The notes under the pieces were generated by a model. That model was not told the origin of the DNA. It did no database searches and saw only the letters and a program-made list of their open reading frames with translations. The position numbers and the translations under genes were made by a program. From assembly GCF_009882985.1 (NCBI RefSeq), contig NZ_WTUZ01000040.1, positions 1 through 64,000 on the forward strand: a stretch of 64,000 bases of DNA, in the 5' to 3' direction. Positions 40,895 to 50,324 of the stretch are shown here, in pieces; positions within the stretch are counted from its first letter, which is position 1; each line of letters begins with the position of its first letter. This DNA comes from Paenibacillus silvestris (GTDB lineage: Bacteria; Bacillota; Bacilli; Paenibacillales; NBRC-103111).

Positions 40895-42728
40895 AGGATC
40901 GCGTCAACCAGCCCCTGACGTCCCAATGATTGCGGGACCCCTGGGTCGGGGAGGTCGCGCTCCAACCGTGAAGCCCAAAAATTTCAAAGGCACCCTAAGC
41001 CGTCTATGGTCCTACCTAGGTACAGAACGAAAATGGCTGACGATAGTCTTCCTGTTCATTATTGCGGATTCCGCTTTGACACTAGCCGGCCCTTACCTCA
41101 TCGGTGTAGCCGTAGACGCGATGGCAGGAGGCCAGGTTAATTATAGCGTACTGGATGTAACACTTATCGTTCTCCTTTCCACTTACATCGCAGATGGCGG
41201 GCTTACCTTCCTGCAGAGCTGGGTTATGGCTGGACTAGCACAGCGCGTAGTGAAACGGCTTCGGCAAACGATGTTTGCGAAGCTGCAGAAGCTCCCTCTT
41301 GCTTTCTTCGATGGGCGCTCTCATGGTGATATCATGAGCCGATTATCGAATGATATTGATAACGTGAGCAACTCAATATCGCAATCCACTACGCAGTTGA
41401 TGTCAGGCTCCATTGCTATCGTCGGTTCCTTAGTGATGATGCTGATCCTAAGTCCGACCCTGACGCTGGCGAGTCTCATCACCGTTCCACTCGTATTCTT
41501 CCTGGCCAAGACCATTACCAAGCGAACTAGTGTGTTATTCAAAGACCAACAGGCACAGCTAGGCAAGCTCAATGGTCATATTGAGGAAACCATTTCCGGG
41601 CTTCTCGTTGTCAAAGCTTTTAATCGTGAGAAGAAAGCTATCGACGAATTCAATTCCGTGAACGGAAGACTCTATGAAGTTGGGTTGAAGGCGCAGATCT
41701 GGTCCGGCTTTTTAATGCCTCTGCTAAGCGTCATCAACAATATTGGTTTCTCCGCTGTTGCCATTGTAGGAGGTGTTCTCGCTGTCAAAGGTCACATCAC
41801 AGTCGGCGTTATTGCCAGCTTTCTGAGCTATTCGCGCCAATTTGTTAGACCGCTTAATGAGATTGCGAACACGTATAACGTGCTGCAGTCTGGTGTTGCT
41901 GGGGCAGAACGTGCCTTTGAAGTGTTGGATGAAGCGGAGGAAGTCGAAGATGAACCTGGCGCTATCGAACTGGTGAAACCCGTCGGACACGTCACCTTCC
42001 AGGATGTAACCTTCGGTTATCGTCCCGATCGGCCGATCCTGAATCAAGTCAGCTTTGATGCGCCGGCTGGCAGCAGTCTTGCACTTGTTGGACCCACTGG
42101 CGCCGGCAAGACGACGATCGTCAACTTAGTGACACGGTTCTATGACGCCACCAGTGGGACGATTTTCATTGACGGGCGCGATATCAAATCCTATACGCGC
42201 GACAGCCTGCGCCGCAGCTTCGGCATCGTGCTGCAGGATACGTATTTGTTCTCCGGCACCATTAAGGAGAACATCAAATACAGCAAGCCGGATGCATCGG
42301 ATGCTGAAGTGATTACCGCTGCTAAGCTTGCGAATGCAGATGCCTTCATCAGCCGGCTGCCTAAGCGATACGACACCCCGCTCTCCGAGAATGGCGGGAA
42401 TTTGAGTCAGGGGCAGCGCCAATTGCTTGCGATCGCGCGCGTCATACTGGCTGATCCTTCCATTCTTATTCTGGATGAGGCGACGAGCAGCATTGATACG
42501 CGGACCGAATTGCATATTCAGGAAGCCCTGCTCTCCATCATGAAGGGCCGCACTAGCTTTATCATTGCGCATCGTCTGAATACGATTAGGGACGCGGATA
42601 CAATTATGGTTATTGACCGTGGTGAGATCGCCGAACAAGGCAGTCACAGCACATTGATGAATCAAGATGGTACGTATTCCCGGATGTTTTCCAATCAATT
42701 TAAAAATCTTGAGAGTACAGCTGAATAA
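40878..42728 (+). CDS. Heterodimeric ABC exporter subunit 2 (BmrD/YheH-like)
   Basis: A 616-residue half-transporter with a 45-residue cytoplasmic N-terminal extension (Gly/Pro/Arg-rich), six membrane helices and an ATPase domain. Walker A is GPTGAGKTTIVN, Walker B ILILDEATSSID with the catalytic Glu, and the switch His is in IAHRLNTIRDAD. The signature motif is NLSQGQRQLLAIARV, that is LSQGQ instead of LSGGQ. Its complement in subunit 1 carries the Walker B Asp, so both changes fall in the same composite site. The start at 40878 follows AAAGGAG. Confidence 0.93.
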   Translation: MSKPNEGSRQPAPDVPMIAGPLGRGGRAPTVKPKNFKGTLSRLWSYLGTERKWLTIVFLFIIADSALTLAGPYLIGVAVDAMAGGQVNYSVLDVTLIVLLSTYIADGGLTFLQSWVMAGLAQRVVKRLRQTMFAKLQKLPLAFFDGRSHGDIMSRLSNDIDNVSNSISQSTTQLMSGSIAIVGSLVMMLILSPTLTLASLITVPLVFFLAKTITKRTSVLFKDQQAQLGKLNGHIEETISGLLVVKAFNREKKAIDEFNSVNGRLYEVGLKAQIWSGFLMPLLSVINNIGFSAVAIVGGVLAVKGHITVGVIASFLSYSRQFVRPLNEIANTYNVLQSGVAGAERAFEVLDEAEEVEDEPGAIELVKPVGHVTFQDVTFGYRPDRPILNQVSFDAPAGSSLALVGPTGAGKTTIVNLVTRFYDATSGTIFIDGRDIKSYTRDSLRRSFGIVLQDTYLFSGTIKENIKYSKPDASDAEVITAAKLANADAFISRLPKRYDTPLSENGGNLSQGQRQLLAIARVILADPSILILDEATSSIDTRTELHIQEALLSIMKGRTSFIIAHRLNTIRDADTIMVIDRGEIAEQGSHSTLMNQDGTYSRMFSNQFKNLESTAE

Positions 42729-42736
42729 AAGAAAAA

Positions 42737-42772
42737 GAGCCCTAGGATGCTTAGCATGCCTCGGGCTTTTCT
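42737..42772. terminator. Bidirectional terminator between the ABC exporter and sigma factor genes
   Basis: AGCCCTAGG and CCTCGGGCT form a stem with a further inner ATGCTTAGCAT hairpin; TTTT follows on plus. It lies between convergent genes. Confidence 0.75.
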
Positions 42773-44037
42773 TATTCGTAATCCAAGCGCTCCTTGTTAC
42801 GGTGCTCTTCTGCCCGTTTCAGTAAAAGTTCCTTTTCTCGTTCATTTTTCGTCATCGATGCGGCGCGTTCAAATTCCATACAAGCTTCATCTAGCCTCCC
42901 TAACTTGACCAAGAGATCACCACGAACACTCGGCAACAAATAATATCCCTTTAAGGATGTCTCCGATTGCAAAGCATCAACCATTTGCAGCCCGAAGGCC
43001 GGACCAAAAGCCATTGATATTGCAACAGCCTGATTTAATTCAACAATCGGTGATGGCGATACGATCGAAAGCGCTTCATAGAGTGCTGCAATTCGGATCC
43101 AATCTGTCTCAGTTGCAGTCCTCGCTTCTGCATGACAGGCAGAAATCGCTGCCTGTATTGCGTAAGGACCAAGTGGCTGTCCAAGCTTCCTGCTTCTTTC
43201 TAATGCCGTCAAGCCTCTGCGGATCAACAGGTGATCCCAACGGGCTCGATTCTGATCCATAAGAAGCACGGGTTCTCCGTTGCTGTCAACCCGTGCTTTA
43301 AACCTTGAAGATTGAAGCTCCATCAAGGCGACAAGTCCATGCACTTCTGGTTCCTGTACAGCAATCTCCGCAAGTACGCGTCCGAGCCTCAGTGCCTCTT
43401 GGCACAACAGGGGACGGATCCAATGTTGCCCCGAGGTTGCTGAGTATCCTTCATTGAACATGAGATAAATGACTTCAAGAACGGAAGACAGGCGGTCTTT
43501 AAGTTCCTCGACAGGCACTTCAAAAGGCACCTTCTCAGCACTAAGAGTCCTTTTTGCACGAACAATTCGCTGGGCTATCGTTGGCTCGGCGACGAGAGAA
43601 GATCGCGCTATCTCATCTGTGGTCAGTCCACATAATAGGCGAAGCGTCAGTGCAACTCTCGCATCCCGCGATAAAATAGGATGGCAAGTCATAAAGATCA
43701 AACGAAGGAGATCGTCACCGATCTCCTCTTCCAAATGCTTGTCATTTTCTTCGTATGCATCTAGGGTATAGGCCATTTCCCTATATTTTTGATCACGAAG
43801 TTTGTTCCTGCGCATATGATCAATAGCTCGCCGCTTGGCTGTTGTCATTAACCAGGCGCCCGGATTGTCAGGAATATTGTGATCGGACCATCGATCAAGA
43901 GCAATCACAAGCGCATCCTGGGCAAGATCCTCTGCAAGGCCCACGTCACGCACCATTCGCGTTAATCCCGCGATAATTTTGGGCGACTCCATTCGCCATA
44001 TTGTCTCAATGGTTCGATGTGTAGTGGACAACTTCAC
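42772..44037 (-). CDS. ECF42-type RNA polymerase sigma factor with C-terminal extension
   Basis: A 421-residue sigma factor. Regions 2 and 4 lie at residues 10-180 (GLAEDLAQDALVIALDRW, NPGAWLMTTAKRRAIDHMRR; then LTLRLLCGLTTDEIARSSLV). A 230-residue C-terminal helical extension with the ECF42 mark LFNEGYSATSG follows (MFNEGYSATSGQHWIRP) and contains tetratricopeptide-like helices. ECF42 factors have no anti-sigma factor and are linked to YCII (DGPF) proteins, as here. A GTG start overlaps the YCII stop. It likely transcribes its own operon from the promoter near 45400. Confidence 0.9.
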   Translation of the reverse strand: MKLSTTHRTIETIWRMESPKIIAGLTRMVRDVGLAEDLAQDALVIALDRWSDHNIPDNPGAWLMTTAKRRAIDHMRRNKLRDQKYREMAYTLDAYEENDKHLEEEIGDDLLRLIFMTCHPILSRDARVALTLRLLCGLTTDEIARSSLVAEPTIAQRIVRAKRTLSAEKVPFEVPVEELKDRLSSVLEVIYLMFNEGYSATSGQHWIRPLLCQEALRLGRVLAEIAVQEPEVHGLVALMELQSSRFKARVDSNGEPVLLMDQNRARWDHLLIRRGLTALERSRKLGQPLGPYAIQAAISACHAEARTATETDWIRIAALYEALSIVSPSPIVELNQAVAISMAFGPAFGLQMVDALQSETSLKGYYLLPSVRGDLLVKLGRLDEACMEFERAASMTKNEREKELLLKRAEEHRNKERLDYE

Positions 44038-44468
44038 GCTTTATGCTGCTCCCTGACTAGCTGACGAAGTGCTGCATCTCTCGCAATTGTTTCGGGGTCG
44101 TCCGCTAACTCCTCCATCTCGAATACCTGTCTGAGCTCAATTTCCCCTTGACCGAATCCATGGGGATCCGGCATGCGCAGCGCCCACTCGATGGCCTCTT
44201 CCCTGGACTTAACTTCAATCAACGTATAGCCAGCTATCATTTCTTTGGCTTCCGTGAACGGACCGTCGACTACTTTCGGTTTGCCTCCAGGCTCTGGGTA
44301 GGAAATCCGAATAGCGCCAGAGCTAGGCTGTAAACCGTCCGCAGCAAGTAAAACACCGGCTCGTACTAATTCCTCGTTATACTTTTGCATGGCGTCAAGA
44401 AGTTCTTGGCTTGGCAAATTCCCTGCCTCTGAGTCTGTTGTAGCCTTAACAATCATCATGAATCTCAT
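44034..44468 (-). CDS. YCII (DGPF) domain protein
   Basis: A 144-residue YCII-related protein: RFMMIVKATTDSEAG at the start and the diagnostic VVDGPFTEAKEMIAGYTLIE in the centre, followed by a C-terminal helical tail of 35 residues. DGPF proteins are the constant partners of ECF41 and ECF42 sigma factors; their biochemical role is unclear. It lies between the hydrolase gene (43 bp upstream) and the sigma gene, overlapping the latter by 4 bp. The start follows TTAGGAGGGA. Confidence 0.92.
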   Translation of the reverse strand: MRFMMIVKATTDSEAGNLPSQELLDAMQKYNEELVRAGVLLAADGLQPSSGAIRISYPEPGGKPKVVDGPFTEAKEMIAGYTLIEVKSREEAIEWALRMPDPHGFGQGEIELRQVFEMEELADDPETIARDAALRQLVREQHKA

Positions 44469-44511
44469 CTTCTTGGATCCCTCCTAATTTTGTATACCTA
44501 TGAATTAATAA

Positions 44512-45333
44512 TTAACTGATTTTATTGGTTTCCATAAAGAAAGCTGCAAGCTCCGTGGATATAAGCTTGGAATTGAGTTTCTTCGTATGCCCAAGCCCCT
44601 TTTTACTCCGCAGTTCTGCGTTAGGGAGCACACCGGCTAGTGCTTGGGCAGCATGACGCAGCGAAGCAGGACTCTCAACGCCTTCGAGCACCAGAGTTTG
44701 TATCGTGACATTTCCCCATTCGCTTGTTGGCAGCGGCTTTCCGTCCATGAATCCTGCTAATAAAGCTGCATCGTAGGGAAGTGTGTGCGCAACAGCCATG
44801 AGATTTGCCCACACACCTGGCATCATGCGCATCATACTGACTATGAAAGAAGGGGCACCCATGCCTTTGGTCATAAAATACTTGATGGCATCAGCAGGAC
44901 GATTAGCGGCAATAAGCTCAGTAACATGTTGAACCAAATCTTGAGGCGGTCTGCGGTCTGTCTCTTTCACCACAAATGGAGGCTCATGCAGAGCTAATTT
45001 CGTGATGTTTGCTCCTCTTGCTGCAGCTTGCAAGGAAAGCACTGCCCCGGATGACAAACCCCATACGTAGGCCGAACCACCAGCTGCTTCAATTAATGCA
45101 TCAAGATCTTCAAACTCGCGTTCTATGGCGTATGTGTTCTTGTCTCCGCTGCTGCCGCGGCCGCGGCGGTCATAGTTGTACACCGTGAAATGCTGGGATA
45201 ATAAACTTGCCAGCTGTACCACATCTGGGAACTTGCGATAACTGAATGCCCCACCTACCAGGATAATTGCTGGTCCATGCCCCATTTTATCATACGCGAT
45301 CTTCGTGCCGTCTTTCGAAATGATAGTGTCCAT
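44512..45333 (-). CDS. Alpha/beta hydrolase
   Basis: A 273-residue alpha/beta hydrolase. The oxyanion region is VGGAFSYRK (HG replaced by GG), the nucleophile elbow is WGLSSGAVLSL with Ser, and the catalytic His is in GLGHTKKL near the C-terminus; RRGRGSSGDK is typical of the family. Its substrate is unknown. It is the first gene of an operon with YCII and the ECF sigma factor, directly downstream of the predicted ECF42 promoter. The start at 45333 follows AAAAGGAGATT. Confidence 0.9.
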   Translation of the reverse strand: MDTIISKDGTKIAYDKMGHGPAIILVGGAFSYRKFPDVVQLASLLSQHFTVYNYDRRGRGSSGDKNTYAIEREFEDLDALIEAAGGSAYVWGLSSGAVLSLQAAARGANITKLALHEPPFVVKETDRRPPQDLVQHVTELIAANRPADAIKYFMTKGMGAPSFIVSMMRMMPGVWANLMAVAHTLPYDAALLAGFMDGKPLPTSEWGNVTIQTLVLEGVESPASLRHAAQALAGVLPNAELRSKKGLGHTKKLNSKLISTELAAFFMETNKIS

Positions 45334-45377
45334 TGAAATCTCCTTTTCTAGTGCCTTGAATTTCACTCTCTATAAGG

Positions 45378-45406
45378 ACAACGAATGGGCGACGAAAGAA
45401 TCGACA
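45378..45406 (-). promoter_or_regulatory. Predicted ECF42-type promoter
   Basis: On the minus strand TGTCGA (45401-45406), 17 bp, CGTTGT (45378-45383). ECF42 promoters reported in actinobacteria have a TGTCGA-type -35 and a CG(T)-type -10. It lies 45 bp upstream of the hydrolase start, so the sigma factor would drive its own operon. Confidence 0.6.
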
Positions 45407-45420
45407 CGATAGCAACATAT

Positions 45421-47295
45421 TTATAACTTATTTATTAAAATAATGGACTCGCCATGATCGATAGCCGTTATTGCACTAAGCTTGATTCTGTACAACTGGT
45501 CTCCCCATACGTCACTCATCACTTCGTCATCAAGAACAATCAGGTCAGTTGAAGCCGCAAACATTTCCCCATCATATCGGATCATCAACTTATTATCATT
45601 GATATCTTGCAGCGCAATGATGCCAATTCTCTCGAACTGAGGAGCATGTGGTGTCATTATAATGAGAGAAATATCGCCTGTCATACGCTCCAGTTGAAAA
45701 TTATCCTTGATTTCAATAGAGGGATTTGAATCACGAATGAGGCTAATGGAGCGCTTCCAGCTTGTAATGCCAGCAGAATCAGCGTAAGCGTTCTCTATGT
45801 TCATCGAGATCGAAGCAACCGAATCTTCTTGAGTGTAAATGACTTGATCCGCTCTATGCTGTCTTCCAGCAAGCTGCTGCACCCCATTAATAAGGGGTAG
45901 ATTATGATTAGCAGACTGATTTGACCAGATGGAATAGCGTTCTGAAAAGAAAGATTTGGATGTATAGGTCCCAACACCAGGATCAATAATCATCGGAGAA
46001 CCATCGTAATACACGATGAAATGACCGATGTCATTATGATTATGACTTTCATCATTATGTCCACCCTTAGCTGCGAGGTACAACCCCTTGGATGAGCCTT
46101 CCTGCTCCCGCGCAACCATCACTTGAATCCCGCCAAGCCAAGCATCCCTTATATACGGAGATTCTCCGGTATCCTGCTCCATTTCTCTGTAATGAAAAAC
46201 AGCTGACAATAAACGAAACATGGTCGAAAACTCTACATGGGTTGCTTCCTCACGCTTTTTCTTCAACTCGATGGCACCAAGTCCAGATAGCTTAGCATCG
46301 TTAATACGCCGGCCATATCGATACATGAGTTCAGCAGGAATATGTACGATAGCCGAGCTGTCAGCAAAGTTGGCATAATAATTCCCGTCAATATAAGCTT
46401 TGTAGATATATCGACCCATATTTTGAATAAGCGGCTCTTGAAAAACATCCAAGCTTCCACTCGTCGCACCATAAAGCAGTTCCAGACAATCAAACAATTT
46501 GCCACCTGCATATATCCAATACTTCGGCCCTTCTTCGCAGCCGCCATCTGAATCTAGTCGTTCTATATACTTATCCAAACTGCGCATCGCTTTAAGAATC
46601 GCTTCTTCACGACGCTGTTGGTCGTCTTCCAAGAGCAGGAACGCCAGTAGGCAATTTGAATGACACCAGGGGTTCCAATTGTTTAACATCCGCTCTTGAT
46701 TGAATCCCATCCACCAGAAATCAGTACGTTGTAAATAAGGGTCTAGAATCCGATTCTTAACCTCAAGATGTATGCGTTCACAAACCATAATGCTACTAAC
46801 ATCCAGCTTCTTTTTCAGTAGAAAATAGGCCCATGACAGCAAGGTCGCAGTTTCAGCAGCGAACAATTCAATGATTGGATCCGTCACATCAGGAAGTGGA
46901 TCCTGTCGCTTCATCATATAACCATGCCCTGGGATCCCCCAGAATGTTTCTTCACAAATGCACCAGATTCCATTGATGATATCATCCATAAAGCGCCCTT
47001 GGTTCTCGATACATTCCGCAACGACCAAAGAAGCGAGGTCCTGCCTTCGTTCTAATAAAAGCGAATCATATTTAACACGATTCCCTGTTCTACTGAAGTC
47101 CATATATTGCGTGGCTGTGATAGTTGGCCATGAATAATTGAGCTTGCGTTCAGCTTTTTCAATCCAAAAACGCTGCACATTTTGTGGAACATCAAGCCAT
47201 TCCGTGCGCTCCTCACAAGTAGGAAATGGCTTGTAATTCTCCTTAGAAAGCAAGTTTCTTCTCACAAATTCAGCATCATAACGATCTGCTAACAT
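45421..47295 (-). CDS. Heparinase II/III-like protein
   Basis: A 624-residue protein. Residues 1-330 form an alpha/alpha toroid (many Trp and His, for example GFNQERMLNNWNPWCHSNCL); the C-terminal half is the heparinase II/III beta-sandwich with the signature GHNDESHNHNDIGHFIVYYD and IDPGVGTYT. Family enzymes break uronic-acid polysaccharides by elimination. No signal peptide is seen, so it would act on imported oligosaccharides in the cytosol, or need another export route. The start at 47295 lies 9 bp after GAGG. A GNAT gene precedes it by 17 bp. No sugar transporter is adjacent. Confidence 0.85.
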   Translation of the reverse strand: MLADRYDAEFVRRNLLSKENYKPFPTCEERTEWLDVPQNVQRFWIEKAERKLNYSWPTITATQYMDFSRTGNRVKYDSLLLERRQDLASLVVAECIENQGRFMDDIINGIWCICEETFWGIPGHGYMMKRQDPLPDVTDPIIELFAAETATLLSWAYFLLKKKLDVSSIMVCERIHLEVKNRILDPYLQRTDFWWMGFNQERMLNNWNPWCHSNCLLAFLLLEDDQQRREEAILKAMRSLDKYIERLDSDGGCEEGPKYWIYAGGKLFDCLELLYGATSGSLDVFQEPLIQNMGRYIYKAYIDGNYYANFADSSAIVHIPAELMYRYGRRINDAKLSGLGAIELKKKREEATHVEFSTMFRLLSAVFHYREMEQDTGESPYIRDAWLGGIQVMVAREQEGSSKGLYLAAKGGHNDESHNHNDIGHFIVYYDGSPMIIDPGVGTYTSKSFFSERYSIWSNQSANHNLPLINGVQQLAGRQHRADQVIYTQEDSVASISMNIENAYADSAGITSWKRSISLIRDSNPSIEIKDNFQLERMTGDISLIIMTPHAPQFERIGIIALQDINDNKLMIRYDGEMFAASTDLIVLDDEVMSDVWGDQLYRIKLSAITAIDHGESIILINKL

Positions 47296-47312
47296 GACTA
47301 TCATCCTCTACC

Positions 47313-47819
47313 TTAGATGTAAAGAACCATTAAATCCTCATCAAAATATTGTTCGTTAACCTTCAATGCTTTACGTTCCACGCCATAGATTTCGAAACCT
47401 AAGGACTTGTACAATTTTTTGGCAATAAAATTCTCTGACATAACGGTTAAATTAATTTGCTCCAATCCTTCATAACCGCTTGCTCTTTTAACCAAGTCCA
47501 GCATAAGTTTTTTCCCTAAACCATGCCCACTCGCTTCAGGTGCTACATACATCCCGTAGACATTTCCTTTATGGAGGCTTTTCAGACCGTTCTCTCGAAC
47601 GAAGTTTACTATGCCAACAAGCGAACCGCTATCATCAAATGCCCCAAGTACAAACTTCCCATTCGCAGGTTTTATTCTCTCAGCGAAGGTTTCCAACGTA
47701 AACTGAACTTCTCTTTCGTAGGTCGAGCCAAATGCCTCAGGGCTAAGTTTCAAGGCTTTTAAACGCAACTCTTGATACTTTCTAACATCGGACTCATCCA
47801 GAACTCGAATATTCATCAT
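47313..47819 (-). CDS. GNAT family N-acetyltransferase
   Basis: A 168-residue acetyltransferase. Acetyl-CoA motif GMYVAPEASGHGLGKKLMLDL, followed by INLTVMSENFIAKKLYKSLGF. The start follows AGGAGGAAAA. It is 17 bp upstream of the heparinase-like gene and may be cotranscribed, although no functional link is evident. The substrate is unknown. Confidence 0.88.
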   Translation of the reverse strand: MMNIRVLDESDVRKYQELRLKALKLSPEAFGSTYEREVQFTLETFAERIKPANGKFVLGAFDDSGSLVGIVNFVRENGLKSLHKGNVYGMYVAPEASGHGLGKKLMLDLVKRASGYEGLEQINLTVMSENFIAKKLYKSLGFEIYGVERKALKVNEQYFDEDLMVLYI

Positions 47820-47930
47820 TTTTTCCTCCTATCTCCTATTTCCATGTCATTACTATTTCTTCATCACGCTATTAAAACCTTTTGGTTTAATCCGCGGCAG
47901 TTTGAAAATGTAAAAGACTCCTATAGCGAA

Positions 47931-47972
47931 AAAACCTCTGAACACGGCTCAATGGCCAAGTTCAGAGGTTTT
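47931..47972 (-). terminator. Terminator of the C4 acid sugar operon
   Basis: AAAACCTCTGAAC and GTTCAGAGGTTTT are perfect 13-bp arms with a 16-base loop that holds a further GGC-GCC pairing; TTTTTT follows on the minus strand, 14 bp past the pdxA2 stop. Confidence 0.92.
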
Positions 47973-47985
47973 ATCATCTCTTATG

Positions 47986-48984
47986 TTATTGTTCGCGTCT
48001 AGGTGCCAATTCAATCGCTTGCTTAAGAGCTTCTTTCAGACTTTGCTCATCCGCAATGCCTTTGCCGGCAATATCAAACGCTGTACCGTGATCTACGCTA
48101 GTTCGGATAATCGGAAGACCTACCGTAATATTAACACCGGCTTCCAGCCCCAATACTTTGATCGGACCATGTCCCTGATCATGATACATAGCAACGACGA
48201 TATCGAAGTCTCCCCGCGTTGCGCGGAAGAATAATGTATCTGCCGGCAGAGGTCCTACAACTTGAATGCCTTCTTCTTGCGCCTTCTTGACCGCAGGAAC
48301 GACTTTCTCGTCTTCCTCCCCATAGCCAAAAAGCCCATTTTCTCCCGCATGCGGGTTGATTCCGCAGACAGCAATTTTTGGTGCCTCATACCCAGCTTTT
48401 TGCAAGGTTTCGTGAGCCATTCGAATGACTTTGTAGACACGATCTGGATTGATCATCCGTACAGCATCAAGAATACCAACGTGTGTCGTGACATGAATAA
48501 CCTTCAATTTCGGCGCTGAAAGCATCATTGAAAAGTCTTCTGTACCTGTCAGATCAGCTAAAATTTCAGTATGTCCTGGGTAGATATGTCCACCTTTATG
48601 AAGGGCTTCTTTGTTTAACGGAGCTGTACAAATAGCATCAATTGCTCCTGCGTTAGCTAGTTCAATCGCCTGTTTCAAATACATGAATGCGGCATGTCCA
48701 GCTTCTTTGGAGACTTGACCTATTGGAAGATCCGCTGGCAATAAGTCTAGGTCATAACAATCCACAGTTCCGTGTACGAATTGCGCTTCTTCCACTGAAG
48801 CAATTCGGCGAACACGAAGTCCTGTATGAACGAACTGATCCGCTCTCTCTAATAATTTGGCGTCTCCAATAACAAAGGGACGGCAGGTATCATAAATTTG
48901 GGCATCTTTTAGTGATTTCATGATGATTTCTGGGCCTACACCTGCTCCATCACCCATTGTAATGCCTATTATTGGTCTATTCAT
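47986..48984 (-). CDS. pdxA2: 4-phospho-D-threonate/D-erythronate dehydrogenase (PdxA2-type)
   Basis: A 332-residue member of the PdxA family with the substrate and metal motifs GDGAGVGPEIIMKSL, CGINPHAGENGLFG and MYHDQGHGPIKVLG and metal-binding histidines. PdxA proper makes vitamin B6; the PdxA2 branch oxidatively decarboxylates 4-phospho-D-threonate or -erythronate to dihydroxyacetone phosphate. Assignment to PdxA2 rests on its neighbour, a DUF1537 acid sugar kinase, whose stop overlaps its start (ATGA). It is the last gene of the permease-kinase-dehydrogenase operon. Confidence 0.9.
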   Translation of the reverse strand: MNRPIIGITMGDGAGVGPEIIMKSLKDAQIYDTCRPFVIGDAKLLERADQFVHTGLRVRRIASVEEAQFVHGTVDCYDLDLLPADLPIGQVSKEAGHAAFMYLKQAIELANAGAIDAICTAPLNKEALHKGGHIYPGHTEILADLTGTEDFSMMLSAPKLKVIHVTTHVGILDAVRMINPDRVYKVIRMAHETLQKAGYEAPKIAVCGINPHAGENGLFGYGEEDEKVVPAVKKAQEEGIQVVGPLPADTLFFRATRGDFDIVVAMYHDQGHGPIKVLGLEAGVNITVGLPIIRTSVDHGTAFDIAGKGIADEQSLKEALKQAIELAPRREQ

Positions 48985-50291
48985 TGAAATACTTCCCCCT
49001 TTAAAGCTTTTTTAGCTTTGGATAAGCTATGTTCATTTCCGAAAGCTCCTGCTTTTGTTACTGCCCATACGGGCTTATCACGAACAAGGAGTCCTAATGG
49101 GATACCTGGCTCTATTTCTTTGATCAGCTGTATGGAGGATACGCCTAGATGTTTACAAACCCCTTTTGCCGTATCTCCTCCTGTTAAAATAACTCCTTGC
49201 AGCTCGACGCTCTGCATAATTTCGGAGGCGATTTCGCCTAAAATATGCGAGATCTGGTTGGATACTTCTGTAGAATTGAGTCCTCTTTGTGAGCCTGCTG
49301 CCTTCGTCAATTGCACTTGTTCAGGAGATGAGCTTGCGCACAGAGAAACGTCGAAGCCGTCCATTAACGCAGCTTGAAGCTCCCTTCCACAACGTTCAAT
49401 CTCTGCCTTTAAACCTTCTTCGGAAGCGATGGCTTGTACCGTATTTAGTTCTACGGCGATAACTCGCGGCTCCCTGTTATAAGCAGCTACTTGCCCACGG
49501 GTCACCTGCGAAATGCTTCCTGCAACTAACATCACAGGCTTCGTCCCGCCTAGCGTTTGCTCGGAAGACTCACTTGAATGAACTGGAAGCGATAATGCGC
49601 TAGGCAGGAAATCAGCTAATCCCGCAGAACCTGCCCACAACGGTTTGTAACTAGTTTGAGCAACCCACTCAGCGATATGCCCGACATCTTCTTCGGTTGT
49701 CGCATCAAAAACGATGAGTTCTATTTTCGCTTCAAGGAGTGATTGGATATTCAGGTGTACCTGATCTTTTCCAGCGCGCAGGATGTCTAAAGGAATAAGG
49801 CCAACTTTACGTTTGGATTGCGAAGAAAATAATTTGACCAAATCGGACTCTTTGACTGGACATTTCGGATCATTCGCTATTTCGGTTTCACTTACCGGAA
49901 CTCCGTTCAGATAATGAATGCCTTGTGATGTGGTACGGCCAATCTTCGGGAATGCTGGAGCTACGACGGCAAAATCAAAAGGAATGACATCCATCACAGC
50001 GTCAATTTCGACACCCAGATTTCCGCGAAGTGTGGAATCCATTTTTTTATAAATATGTGGGAAATCCGCTTGATGAATGGGAAGGGCTGCTTCCTTCACC
50101 CTGGCATATGCGATCTCTTGCGCAACAGAACGGCTGTCGGTATCGATGACGATAGCCTCCATCGCCTGCTCTTGTTTGGAAACTTGCTCAATATCAAAAA
50201 ATACTTGTGTTTGCAGTCCTTTTCTTGCAAATTGAACACCTGAATCGGAAGCTCCGGTCAAGTCATCTGCAATGATGGCAATTTGTTTCAT
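48981..50291 (-). CDS. dtnK: Four-carbon acid sugar kinase (DUF1537, DtnK/OtnK-type)
   Basis: A 436-residue kinase of the four-carbon acid sugar kinase family. The N-terminal domain has IIADDLTGASDSGVQFARKG; the linker carries HIYKKMDSTLRGN; the C-terminal nucleotide-binding domain has LWAGSAGLADFL, MLVAGSISQVTRGQ and the closing VILTGGDTAKGV and TKAGAFG. It phosphorylates C4 of D-threonate or a related acid. The symbol is provisional, since relatives act on L-threonate, D-erythronate or 2-oxo acids. The start at 50291 follows GGGAGGAACT. It lies 33 bp after the permease gene. Confidence 0.88.
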   Translation of the reverse strand: MKQIAIIADDLTGASDSGVQFARKGLQTQVFFDIEQVSKQEQAMEAIVIDTDSRSVAQEIAYARVKEAALPIHQADFPHIYKKMDSTLRGNLGVEIDAVMDVIPFDFAVVAPAFPKIGRTTSQGIHYLNGVPVSETEIANDPKCPVKESDLVKLFSSQSKRKVGLIPLDILRAGKDQVHLNIQSLLEAKIELIVFDATTEEDVGHIAEWVAQTSYKPLWAGSAGLADFLPSALSLPVHSSESSEQTLGGTKPVMLVAGSISQVTRGQVAAYNREPRVIAVELNTVQAIASEEGLKAEIERCGRELQAALMDGFDVSLCASSSPEQVQLTKAAGSQRGLNSTEVSNQISHILGEIASEIMQSVELQGVILTGGDTAKGVCKHLGVSSIQLIKEIEPGIPLGLLVRDKPVWAVTKAGAFGNEHSLSKAKKALKGEVFQ

Positions 50292-50324
50292 GGTGCAGTT
50301 CCTCCCATGCAAATCTATAACGAT

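Noticed and set aside
42126..42698. Minus-strand open frame of 190 codons
   Set aside because: It is antisense to the ATPase domain of the second exporter subunit.
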